DNA from: Oscillospiraceae bacterium
GTDB lineage: Bacteria > Bacillota > Clostridia > UBA1381
Direction: 5' to 3'
DNA length: 6,294 nt
Assembly: GCA_022508725.1 (NCBI GenBank)
Contig: JAFLUR010000136.1
Span: 1 to 6,294, forward strand
The notes beneath the pieces are model-generated. The model searched no databases. It saw only the letters and a list, made by a program, of their open reading frames with translations, and was not told where the DNA came from. Made by a program: the position numbers and the translations under genes. The number at the start of each line of letters is the position of its first letter. The stretch's first letter is position 1. Positions 1-5,844 of the stretch are shown here, in pieces.

Positions 1-75
1 TTTCGCAGTTTGTTCGTCGCATAATTCTTCAAGATTTAATTGGAGCATCAATAATATGAAATCAAGGAGGTACAT

Positions 76-627
76 ATGGACAAACATATGACCGACAGCG
101 AGCTTATCGCCATACTTTCCCGTGAACCGGAACGCGGCTTTAAGCTGCTTGTCGAAGCATACGGCGGAATTGTCAAGGCAGTGTGCGCCAATACTCTGTC
201 GGGGTTCAGTCGTGAAGATATAGAGGAGGCTGTAGCGGACAGCTTTATCGGACTGTGGCAGTCACGCGGCAAAACAGCGGGAGTTGAGTCGCTGAAAGGA
301 TACTTAATAGGTATAGCCCGGCGGTGTGCCGCGGATAAAATGAGATCCGTCATGAAAATCGCGCCCGCACATCCGCTTGATTTTGATGTTGACGCGGATA
401 TGACAGATGAAATTGCCCGTCGGACCAATATCGAAATTGTAAAGAAAACAATCGCGTCTATGCCTCCGTTTGAGCGAGAGGTGTTTGTAAGGAGATATTA
501 TCTTTATGAGCGGATAAAGTCAATAGCGCGGAATATGGGCTGCAGTGAAAAGAAAGTCGAAAATATTCTTCACCGATACAAGAAAAAGCTTAAAACGGAA
601 TTGATCAAAGGAGGAATCAGCATATGA
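76..627 (+). CDS. ECF-like sigma-70 family RNA polymerase sigma factor
   Basis: A 183-residue protein with the two-domain layout of ECF-type sigma factors, which bind core RNA polymerase and direct it to a small regulon. Residues about 20-92 resemble sigma region 2: an acidic helix (EDIEEAVADSFIGLW, about 48-61) followed by LKGYLIGIARRCAADKMR (73-90), the usual core-binding and -10-recognition pattern. A linker of about 30 residues leads to region 4 (about 121-177), with SMPPFEREVFVRRYY and a helix-turn-helix in IKSIARNMGCSEKKVENILHR that would contact the -35 element. The length is normal for the family. The start at 76 is preferred over the ATG at 88 because AAGGAGG (64-70) lies 5 nt upstream. 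The stop overlaps the start of the next gene, a putative anti-sigma factor, by 4 nt, so the two are probably co-translated. The target promoters and inducing signal cannot be read from the sequence. Confidence 0.9.
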   Translation: MDKHMTDSELIAILSREPERGFKLLVEAYGGIVKAVCANTLSGFSREDIEEAVADSFIGLWQSRGKTAGVESLKGYLIGIARRCAADKMRSVMKIAPAHPLDFDVDADMTDEIARRTNIEIVKKTIASMPPFEREVFVRRYYLYERIKSIARNMGCSEKKVENILHRYKKKLKTELIKGGISI

Positions 628-1679
628 GCGGAATAGATGAAATTATGCGGAATATCGATATTGACGAGGATTACTGTTCTCCGCTCGGACGTGCGGAGCG
701 GAAGCGTATTTTAAATATTATAAATAAAAAGACGGGCACAGAGCCGGGAAAAAAACATCATATCGCGCGGATATTGCTCATAGCTGCATGTATTACGGTA
801 ATTTTTGCCGCTGCGACGGCTTTGGCGGTAAATTATTTTTATCTTGACAGCGCTTTCGGCAGTAAAGTCGGTATAGCGGATGACAAATACGAGAAAATAA
901 AATCGGCGGTAGATACGCCTATGTGCAGCGTTACGGATAACGGAGTGACTGTAAGAGTACTGCAAACGCTTGCCGATTCGCGTACGATTTACGCTGTATT
1001 CGAGGTGATTGCCCGGGAAGATGTCAAACTCGAATCATGGTACGAATTTGAACGGGCAAGCCTCAAACCCGAGGATTGGCGGCAGAATGCGGAAAAATAC
1101 GGGGCGTTTGAACTTGACGTATCGGTAGCGGAGGTATCGGGAAACCGTATGAAATGCATTGCCGTAGCCGAGGGATTTACCGAAACGCTGCCGAGCTGCC
1201 GGTTATCATTGGAGCTTGAAAATATAAGCCGGCGAATAAGTTGGGAGCCGGGGCATGAATGGAATACGCTTATTGAGGGTAAATGGGAATTGAGCTGGGA
1301 TTACGACAGCGAGAAAAATCCGGAAATGAAAATATATCCCGTAAACATACCGCTTTGCGGTGCGGACGGAAGCGCGGCGGTTACCGAAATAACACTGTCT
1401 CCGATTTCGGCGCTGTTTAAAATACGATATCCGGCGAGGGAGGAAAGGCTCATCGATGAAGCTTCCGTAACAAGAAAAATAATAGGTTATGCCGCTCCGG
1501 CAGTAAAAATGAAGGACGGAAGTATAATAAATTGGGAAAATGCACATACTTTTGAATCTTTGGGATACGATGATGATAATTACGTTGTCGTTCAATATTA
1601 TATCCGATTTAATGATGTGACAGACCCGGATGACATAGCGGGCATTGTTACGGACGGTAATTTAACAGAGTTGGAATAA
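624..1679 (+). CDS. DUF4179-type membrane protein, putative anti-sigma factor
   Basis: A 351-residue protein with a cytoplasmic N-terminus (1 to about 46, rich in charged residues), one hydrophobic segment at about 47-72 (ARILLIAACITVIFAAATA core) and a long outer domain. Residues about 102-128, with NGVTVRVLQTLADSRTIYAVFEV, match the pattern I associate with DUF4179 proteins, which are typically encoded directly downstream of ECF-like sigma factors in Bacillota. The inferred role is to hold the sigma factor of the preceding gene at the membrane through its N-terminus and release it when the outer domain senses a signal. The ATG overlaps the sigma stop codon (ATGA), and AAAGGAGG at 607-614 lies 9 nt upstream, inside the sigma gene. 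No zinc-binding HxxxCxxC anti-sigma motif is visible, so the mechanism differs from ZAS-type anti-sigmas. The signal sensed is unknown. Membrane topology and the DUF4179 match are well supported; the anti-sigma function is inferred from context. Confidence 0.8.
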   Translation: MSGIDEIMRNIDIDEDYCSPLGRAERKRILNIINKKTGTEPGKKHHIARILLIAACITVIFAAATALAVNYFYLDSAFGSKVGIADDKYEKIKSAVDTPMCSVTDNGVTVRVLQTLADSRTIYAVFEVIAREDVKLESWYEFERASLKPEDWRQNAEKYGAFELDVSVAEVSGNRMKCIAVAEGFTETLPSCRLSLELENISRRISWEPGHEWNTLIEGKWELSWDYDSEKNPEMKIYPVNIPLCGADGSAAVTEITLSPISALFKIRYPAREERLIDEASVTRKIIGYAAPAVKMKDGSIINWENAHTFESLGYDDDNYVVVQYYIRFNDVTDPDDIAGIVTDGNLTELE

Positions 1680-1712
1680 TACACCGGTCCCGCCTGAGAC
1701 AAAAAAGTATTC

Positions 1713-1748
1713 GGACGACGGAGTCTGTGAAGTTCCGCCGTCCTTTTT
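1713..1748. terminator. Putative bidirectional intrinsic terminator between convergent operons
   Basis: Two 10-nt arms (1713-1722 and 1734-1743) form a GC-rich hairpin. Read on the plus strand it has one A-C mismatch and is followed at once by five T (1744-1748), which suits termination after the anti-sigma gene. Read on the minus strand the same position becomes a G-U wobble, so the stem is fully paired. The T-run on that side (complement of 1701-1706) lies about 6 nt beyond the stem. Its place, between two convergent stop codons at 1679 and 1753, supports a shared terminator. Confidence 0.75.
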
Positions 1749-1752
1749 ATCG

Positions 1753-2238
1753 TCAATAGCCCGATTGTCCATCAAGAGACTCGTCGTTTTCTATCCAATC
1801 GGAAACGGATATAATTCTGAAGCTGTCGTATGTATCGCGGACAATCACCTTTTCGATGCCGGAATTTATCACAAGACGCTTGCACATGGAGCAGCAGCTT
1901 GTTCCTCCGACCGTTTCGCCGGTTGACGGGTCTATGCAGGCAAGGTATAACGTCGCGCCTATCATATCGCTGCGCCGCGCCGAAATGATGGCGTTTGCCT
2001 CGGCATGGACGCTGCGGCAGAGCTCATATCTTTCTCCGCGCGGAATATTTAATTCATTGCGGATACATTTTCCGAGCTCGTTGCAGTTTTTGCGTCCTCG
2101 CGGCGCGCCGGCGTAGCCCGTTGAGATTATCTCATCGTTTTTTACGATTATCGCCCCGAAGCTGCGCCTTATGCAGGTGCCGCGTTCGGCAACGGTCCCG
2201 GCTATATCCAGATAATAGTTTGTTTTATCTCTTCTCAT
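1753..2238 (-). CDS. dCMP deaminase family protein (zinc-dependent)
   Basis: A 161-residue cytidine/deoxycytidylate deaminase-fold enzyme, ComEB/dCMP deaminase type, predicted to convert dCMP to dUMP in the cytosol and so feed thymidylate synthesis. The catalytic zinc site is visible as H78-A79-E80 (SVHAEANAI; E80 the proton shuttle) and C116-S-M-C119. Additional cysteines C22, C52, C58 and C74 could contribute to the second, structural zinc site known from some dCMP deaminases. GYAGAPRG (41-48) sits at the conserved substrate/effector loop. The residue before the first catalytic cysteine is C115 where proline (PCxxC) is usual. The length is normal. AAAGGAG (2247-2253) lies 8 nt before the ATG. 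It follows recO by 40 bp on the same strand and is the last gene before the shared terminator. dCMP is the most likely substrate from overall similarity; another deoxycytidylate-like substrate cannot be excluded. Confidence 0.9.
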   Translation of the reverse strand: MRRDKTNYYLDIAGTVAERGTCIRRSFGAIIVKNDEIISTGYAGAPRGRKNCNELGKCIRNELNIPRGERYELCRSVHAEANAIISARRSDMIGATLYLACIDPSTGETVGGTSCCSMCKRLVINSGIEKVIVRDTYDSFRIISVSDWIENDESLDGQSGY

Positions 2239-2278
2239 GGGTAATTCTCCTTTATAATTTTGTTTGCGGGTTTATTTG

Positions 2279-3046
2279 TCAAAACGCTCTTACCGATATT
2301 TTTTTGTAATAATCGAGTGAAGAGAATTTTCTTTCAAGCCGGCAGGAAACATATTTTTCCGAAATCGACGACAATTCCTCAAAAGCCCGGTCGGGCGCTT
2401 TGAATGAATATATCTTTTTCGGCATCGAATACAATATATAATACATACAAGCGTAAGCCTCGGGAGATATTGCAATATCGCCCTTTACTCTGCATTTGTC
2501 GCATACAATGGCGTCATTGACACCGAAATATCCGAAATATTGACCCTCCTCCGCGCCTGCCCCGCATCGGGAGCAGTGCAGAATATCCGGCATAAGTCCG
2601 CAAAGGCGCATAAGCCTTATTTCAAATACCGGCTTTATTTTATTTGTGCTTATATTTTTGTATGCTGCCGCATACAATGAATTTAAGAAAAGACTTGTTA
2701 TCTCCGGCTCGGGATTATGCTCGCCTATCGCGGCATAGGTGATATCCGCCAAATATGTAAACAGGGATAATTTTTCTATATCCTCGCTTATCGGACAGAA
2801 CGCGTCCTTTATCGATGAACCGTTCACAACGGCAATATCGCCGCCCGTATAAAGGTCAAATTCGCTGTAGCAGAACAGCTGAGAAGAGGCTGTGCGGCAG
2901 CGTTTCATCTTTCGCACACCGCGGGCAGCCGCTTGTATTATGCCGTGCTCGGGAGTAAGCAGAGTAAGCATACGGTCAGCCTCTTTATAATTGCTCTGCC
3001 GTATAATAAGTCCGTCTGTCTGTAAATTGTTCGTCATCATATACAA
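2279..3046 (-). CDS. recO: DNA repair protein RecO
   Basis: A 255-residue RecO, the recombination mediator that with RecR (and RecF) loads RecA onto SSB-coated single-stranded DNA and anneals complementary strands. The N-terminal OB-fold is recognisable from TDGLIIRQSNYKEADRMLTLLTPEHG (about 10-35) and the basic stretch ARGVRKMKR. The helical middle domain includes FEIRLMRLCGLMPDILHC (141-158). A four-cysteine zinc module follows, C158xxC161 and C182xxC185, as in many Bacillota RecO proteins. The length is typical. The first codon is taken as TTG at 3046 because GGAG (3053-3056) is 6 nt away. In-frame ATG codons at 3040 and 3037 (12 and 15 nt from that GGAG) are alternatives and change only the first two or three residues. 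The gene starts inside the upstream yqzL-like gene in another frame, which suggests coupled translation. The era-yqzL-recO order is the standard one. Confidence 0.95.
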   Translation of the reverse strand: MYMMTNNLQTDGLIIRQSNYKEADRMLTLLTPEHGIIQAAARGVRKMKRCRTASSQLFCYSEFDLYTGGDIAVVNGSSIKDAFCPISEDIEKLSLFTYLADITYAAIGEHNPEPEITSLFLNSLYAAAYKNISTNKIKPVFEIRLMRLCGLMPDILHCSRCGAGAEEGQYFGYFGVNDAIVCDKCRVKGDIAISPEAYACMYYILYSMPKKIYSFKAPDRAFEELSSISEKYVSCRLERKFSSLDYYKKISVRAF

Positions 3047-3131
3047 TATTATCTCCGGAATTTTCGGTTATGGTGTACAGCAAATAAGCGTCGATATTTC
3101 CCGTCCGGCAGAAAAGCTCCCAGATATCCAT
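2985..3131 (-). CDS. yqzL: YqzL-like small protein (48 aa) between era and recO
   Basis: A short reading frame, ATG at 3129-3131 to TAA at 2985-2987, encoding 48 residues beginning MDIWELFCRTGNIDAYLLYT. The pattern W-x-x-F-x-x-T-G-x-I/V-x-x-Y-L-L-Y/F near the N-terminus is the hallmark I recall for the YqzL-like family, whose gene sits between era and recO in Bacillus and many other Bacillota; the position here is identical. The function is unknown in the family. The protein has no signal peptide or membrane segment and an acidic, hydrophilic C-terminal half. AAAGGA (3141-3146) lies 9 nt upstream. Its last 62 nt (56 if recO starts at 3040) overlap the 5' end of recO in a different frame, an unusually long overlap for this pair. 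The motif, ribosome binding site and synteny together make it very likely a real gene that automated callers could skip. Confidence 0.85.
   Translation of the reverse strand: MDIWELFCRTGNIDAYLLYTITENSGDNIVYDDEQFTDRRTYYTAEQL
3053..3056 (-). promoter_or_regulatory. Ribosome binding site of recO, inside yqzL
   Basis: GGAG on the minus strand, 6 nt before the TTG at 3046 and 12 nt before the ATG at 3040. The spacing favours TTG as the recO start, though not decisively. The site lies within the coding sequence of the yqzL-like gene, so ribosomes finishing yqzL traverse it. Confidence 0.6.
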
Positions 3132-3140
3132 GTTTATCAG

Positions 3141-3146
3141 TCCTTT
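3141..3146 (-). promoter_or_regulatory. Ribosome binding site of the yqzL-like gene
   Basis: AAAGGA on the minus strand, 9 nt before the ATG at 3131. It supports translation of the 48-aa frame. It is also one arm of a 7-bp inverted repeat with 3184-3190 upstream, so it could be partly masked in the transcript. Confidence 0.65.
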
Positions 3147-3261
3147 CCGATGATTTAATGCTTCTTTAATATTTTTTCATGCCGAAAGGATTTATATACT
3201 TACACATATTAGTCGTATAACCGGACGATGCGGAATAATGGGAAATACGTTGTTGTTATTT

Positions 3262-4167
3262 TCAATTCTTCACATCATAACCGAAATTTCGTATCATCCG
3301 ATTGTTGTTCCTCCAGTCGGGCTTTACCTTTACCCAAAGCTCAAGATAAACCCGTGTATCAAGCATTTTCTGTATTTCCTCCCTTGCGAGAGAGCCTATT
3401 TTTTTCAGCATATCGCCGTTCTTGCCGATAATTATTCCCTTGTGACTCATTTTTTCGCAGTATATGCTTGCCGATATATTGGTTATTGTTTCAAGCTCCT
3501 CCATTTTTTCTATTTCTATCGCAATTCCGTGAGGAACCTCCTGTTCAAGCATCCACAGCATTTTTTCGCGTATGATCTCCGCGGTGATCTGACGCTCCGG
3601 CTGATCGGTAACCATATCGTCATAAAAAAATTTCGGTCCCGGCTCGATAAATCCGTTTATTTCATTGAGAAGCACCTTTATCCCGTCTCCCGTCTGCGCG
3701 CTTATGGGAACTATTGCGTCGAATTTGTTAAGATTGCTGTAATCCGCGATAAGAGGAAGAAGATTTTCCTTTTTGATCTTGTCTATCTTGTTTATGACAA
3801 GTATGCATGGGGTGTTCAGCTTGCTTATATTTTTTGCTATTTCGCGTTCCGTGTCCTGAATGCTTTTTGACGCATCGACCACAAACAGAACCACGTCCAT
3901 TTCATTTACCGACTCATTTGCCACCGACACCATATATTCGTCAAGTCTGTTTTTGGGCTTGTGTATTCCGGGCGTGTCGGTAAATACTATCTGTGATTCG
4001 TCGGTCGTGTAGATGGCAAGTATCTTGTTGCGTGTGGTTTGCGGTTTGTCGGAAATTATTGCTATTTTCTGTCCCACTATCGTATTTACGAGTGTTGACT
4101 TGCCCACGTTGGGCATACCTATAATGGCGGCATATCCCGACTTGAATGTATTTGTATCTATTGTCAT
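3262..4167 (-). CDS. era: GTPase Era
   Basis: A 301-residue Era, the GTPase that binds the 3' end of 16S rRNA and assists 30S subunit maturation. All G motifs are visible: G1 GMPNVGKS (17-24), G2 region QTTRN (43-47), G3 DTPG (64-67), G4 NKID (126-129) and G5 SAQ (156-158). The C-terminal KH RNA-binding domain follows, with HGIAIEIEKME (213-223) and the GIIIGKNG loop (244-251), and the protein ends in the usual ELWVKVKPDWRNN stretch. The length is standard. The start at 4167 is chosen because AGGAGG (4174-4179) lies 6 nt upstream and family proteins begin about 10 residues before G1. An open frame extends to an ATG at 4266, but that extra 33-residue stretch has no good ribosome site and does not resemble Era. 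A 130-bp gap separates it from the yqzL-like gene, and a possible private promoter lies upstream. Confidence 0.97.
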   Translation of the reverse strand: MTIDTNTFKSGYAAIIGMPNVGKSTLVNTIVGQKIAIISDKPQTTRNKILAIYTTDESQIVFTDTPGIHKPKNRLDEYMVSVANESVNEMDVVLFVVDASKSIQDTEREIAKNISKLNTPCILVINKIDKIKKENLLPLIADYSNLNKFDAIVPISAQTGDGIKVLLNEINGFIEPGPKFFYDDMVTDQPERQITAEIIREKMLWMLEQEVPHGIAIEIEKMEELETITNISASIYCEKMSHKGIIIGKNGDMLKKIGSLAREEIQKMLDTRVYLELWVKVKPDWRNNNRMIRNFGYDVKN

Positions 4168-4173
4168 TATTTT

Positions 4174-4179
4174 CCTCCT
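4174..4179 (-). promoter_or_regulatory. Ribosome binding site that fixes the era start
   Basis: A perfect AGGAGG on the minus strand with 6-nt spacing to the ATG at 4167. It selects the 301-aa form of Era over the 334-aa extended reading frame. Confidence 0.9.
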
Positions 4180-4195
4180 AAAAAATCCGTTCAAA

Positions 4196-4201
4196 ATTAT
4201 A
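4196..4201 (-). promoter_or_regulatory. Possible -10 element of an era promoter
   Basis: A perfect TATAAT on the minus strand, 28 nt before the era start codon, which would give a leader of about 20 nt containing the ribosome site. No good -35 hexamer is seen at 16-18 bp, so this is either a weak promoter or chance in an AT-rich gap. A separate era promoter would make sense because ybeY and era are 150 bp apart. Confidence 0.35.
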
Positions 4202-4237
4202 GACTTATCTCTTGAAAAACGCCGGTTTGGGGTAATC

Positions 4238-4267
4238 AAAAAATCTTTTTTATGCGTAAAACGCATA
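4238..4267. repeat. Two adjacent small inverted repeats between ybeY and era
   Basis: A 7-bp inverted repeat with a 3-nt loop (4251-4257 with 4261-4267, TATGCGT/ACGCATA) abuts an A6-TC-T6 palindrome (4238-4251). On the minus strand the hairpin precedes an A-run and then a T-run, so it could be a weak, AT-rich terminator or attenuator after ybeY. The low GC content and misplaced T-run make this uncertain. Confidence 0.35.
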
Positions 4268-4317
4268 CCTGTCCGCGCTGATGTTTTACATTGATACGCT
4301 TTTGATTTATCCGGTGT

Positions 4318-4809
4318 TTACCTTGTAAGTCCGAGAGAGTTCAGAATTTCCCTTTCTTTGCTTCTCATTATTATCTCGTCCTCTCCCGTCTCATGATCGT
4401 AACCGAGAAGATGGAGCATGGAATGGGCGGTCAAAAATCCTATTTCGCGCATTATGCCGTGTCCGTACTCTTCCGCCTGTTCCTCCGCGCGCTCGGCAGA
4501 TATTACAATATCCCCGAGAAGGATGCATCCGCTGTCCGTATCCTCGTCAAATTCCGAATTTACAATATTTCCGCTTTCGTCAAACTCAAGAATGGGGAAG
4601 CTCAATACATCGGTTGCCGAATCCTTATCCCTGTATGTCCTGTTAAGCTCCCGTATATTTTCGTTATCTGTAACGGTAACGTCTACCTCCGCGTCAAAAT
4701 CACATTTTTCGTATTCGAATACGGCGGCGGCAACACGCCTTATGCAGTCCTCCGTTTCATCGGTTATATCGAATTTGTCCTGTTCGTTTTCAATATACAC
4801 GTTTATCAT
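4318..4809 (-). CDS. ybeY: rRNA maturation RNase YbeY
   Basis: A 163-residue YbeY (UPF0054), a metal-dependent endoribonuclease involved in 16S rRNA 3'-end maturation and in 70S ribosome quality control. The signature metal site H129-xxx-H133-xxxxx-H139 is intact in TAHSMLHLLGYDHE. The conserved stretch N56-RTYRDKDSATDVLSFP (56-72) contains the family arginine R60 thought to bind RNA or activate the substrate. LLGDIVIS (97-104) is a further family motif. The length is typical. The start ATG overlaps the phoH stop by 4 nt (ATGA, 4806-4809). GGAGG at 4821-4825 lies inside the end of phoH, 11 nt from the start, a little longer than optimal, so translation is probably coupled to phoH. In B. subtilis the yqfF (pgpH) gene lies between these two; here they are fused into one overlapping pair. 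Function in the same pathway as Era is well established for the family. Confidence 0.95.
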   Translation of the reverse strand: MINVYIENEQDKFDITDETEDCIRRVAAAVFEYEKCDFDAEVDVTVTDNENIRELNRTYRDKDSATDVLSFPILEFDESGNIVNSEFDEDTDSGCILLGDIVISAERAEEQAEEYGHGIMREIGFLTAHSMLHLLGYDHETGEDEIIMRSKEREILNSLGLTR

Positions 4810-5789
4810 ACCTGTTTTTTCCTCCCGCGTTTGTCGGCGCGCTGAGCGTCATAGCGGTCATACGCCTTTATTATCTTTTGCACAAGCGGATGACGCACAA
4901 CATCCTTTTCCGAAAATTCACAGAACGAAATACCCTCTATCCCGCCCAGTATTTTGCGAACCTCCTTCAGTCCCGATTTTTTGCCGTCGGGCAGATCGAT
5001 CTGCGTTATGTCTCCGGTAACTATTGCCTTTGAGCCGAAGCCTATTCTTGTCAGAAACATTTTCATCTGTTCGGGCGTGGTGTTTTGTGCCTCATCCAGA
5101 ATTATGAATGCGTTGTCGAGCGTCCTTCCGCGCATATACGCAAGCGGCGCAATCTCTATGGTTTCCTTTTCCCGGTATTTTATAAATCCTTCGGAGCCGA
5201 GCATTTCGTACATTCCGTCATAAAGCGGACGCAGGTAAGGATCGACCTTGTTTTGCATATCGCCCGGAAGAAATCCGAGCTTTTCGCCCGCCTCCACAGC
5301 CGGACGGGTGAGTATTATACGGTTTACCTCGCGGCTGCGCAGCGCGTTTACCGCCATGGCGACGGCAAGATAGGTTTTTCCCGTACCTGCCGGACCTATC
5401 CCGAAAACTATGGTATTTTCCTTTATCGCCTCAATATACCTTTTCTGACCGAGAGTTTTTGATTTTATGGGATTTCCGCGTGAATTTATCGCCACGCAGT
5501 CATCGCCGAGCATTTTTATATCGAAACCGCCGTTTTCCTGTACCATTGTAATCGCGTAAAGAACCTTCTGTTCATCTATCGCCTCGTTTTTGTCGATCAG
5601 TTTAAGGAGTATGCCGATAACCTCCTGCGCCTTATCGATATTTTCCTCATCACCGATAAGCGTTAAATTATTTTCACGACCCGTTATGTTTACCGAAAAA
5701 GCCTTTTCGAGCAGCTTTATATTTGAGTCGAAATTTCCGAACAACAGCGACAAATCTGTTGTTTCCGTTACGTCAATTTGTCTTTGCAA
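4806..5789 (-). CDS. phoH: PhoH family P-loop ATPase (PhoH/YbeZ type)
   Basis: A 327-residue PhoH-like protein, a cytosolic P-loop ATPase with a superfamily 1 helicase-like core that is associated with RNA processing and functionally linked to YbeY. An N-terminal KH-like region (about 15-65, NIKLLEKAFSVNITGRENNLTLIGDEE) precedes the ATPase core. Walker A is GPAGTGKT (132-139), followed by TRPAVEAGEKLGFLPGD (161-177), Walker B with IILDEAQN (229-236), VTGDITQIDLP (257-267) and the likely arginine finger in VVRHPL (297-302). The C-terminus is short and basic (ADKRGRKKQV). The length is typical. The start codon is TTG at 5789: GGAGG (5800-5804) is 10 nt upstream, no in-frame ATG or GTG is nearby, and family alignments begin at this point. 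It lies 55 bp after yqfD, the usual order, and overlaps ybeY by 4 nt. Confidence 0.95.
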   Translation of the reverse strand: MQRQIDVTETTDLSLLFGNFDSNIKLLEKAFSVNITGRENNLTLIGDEENIDKAQEVIGILLKLIDKNEAIDEQKVLYAITMVQENGGFDIKMLGDDCVAINSRGNPIKSKTLGQKRYIEAIKENTIVFGIGPAGTGKTYLAVAMAVNALRSREVNRIILTRPAVEAGEKLGFLPGDMQNKVDPYLRPLYDGMYEMLGSEGFIKYREKETIEIAPLAYMRGRTLDNAFIILDEAQNTTPEQMKMFLTRIGFGSKAIVTGDITQIDLPDGKKSGLKEVRKILGGIEGISFCEFSEKDVVRHPLVQKIIKAYDRYDAQRADKRGRKKQV

Positions 5790-5799
5790 AATAATTATT

Positions 5800-5804
5800 C
5801 CTCC
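5800..5804 (-). promoter_or_regulatory. Ribosome binding site supporting a TTG start for phoH
   Basis: GGAGG on the minus strand with 10-nt spacing to TTG at 5789. The codons between are ATA, ATT and ATT, so TTG is the only usual start codon in reach. The combination of a rare start and slightly long spacing may lower PhoH synthesis. Confidence 0.75.
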
Positions 5805-5844
5805 GTTTTTTTTCGCGGGAGGGAATTTTCAAAGATGCGGTGGT

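Noticed and set aside
1..59. Possible tail of an upstream plus-strand gene, frame 3 from the window edge to TGA at 57-59
   Set aside because: It reads QFVRRIILQDLIGASII before the stop, which looks protein-like, but 19 codons at a window edge are too few to call; frames 1 and 2 are also partly open. No terminator is seen before the sigma gene.
48..428. Minus-strand 126-codon frame opposite the sigma factor gene
   Set aside because: Antisense to a gene with a good ribosome site and clear sigma region 2 and 4 features; serine-rich low-complexity translation typical of a shadow.
1206..1595. Minus-strand 129-codon frame opposite the anti-sigma gene
   Set aside because: Rich in Y, F, I and R with no domain pattern; antisense to a coherent membrane protein gene.
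2254..2282. Promoter-like TTGACA (2277-2282) and AATTAT (2254-2259) with 17-bp spacing before the deaminase gene, minus strand
   Set aside because: The -35 match is perfect, but transcription would start within the AAAGGAG ribosome site at 2247-2253, so the transcript would lack it. Probably chance overlap with the recO stop, though it deserves a look if start-site data exist.
3238..3870. Plus-strand open frame of 210 codons opposite era
   Set aside because: It lies antisense to era, whose G motifs and KH domain are unmistakable. Its translation is rich in F, Y and C with no recognisable domain, as expected for a shadow frame.
4168..4266. Longer Era with 33 extra N-terminal residues from an ATG at 4266
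   Set aside because: The perfect AGGAGG 6 nt before the ATG at 4167 and the normal family length both favour the shorter form. The extra stretch is basic and unlike Era, and covers the small inverted repeats.
4393..5020. Two plus-strand open frames (4393-4845 and 4418-5020) opposite ybeY and phoH
   Set aside because: Both run antisense to well-supported genes with intact catalytic motifs. Their serine- and cysteine-rich translations and lack of ribosome sites point to chance frames.
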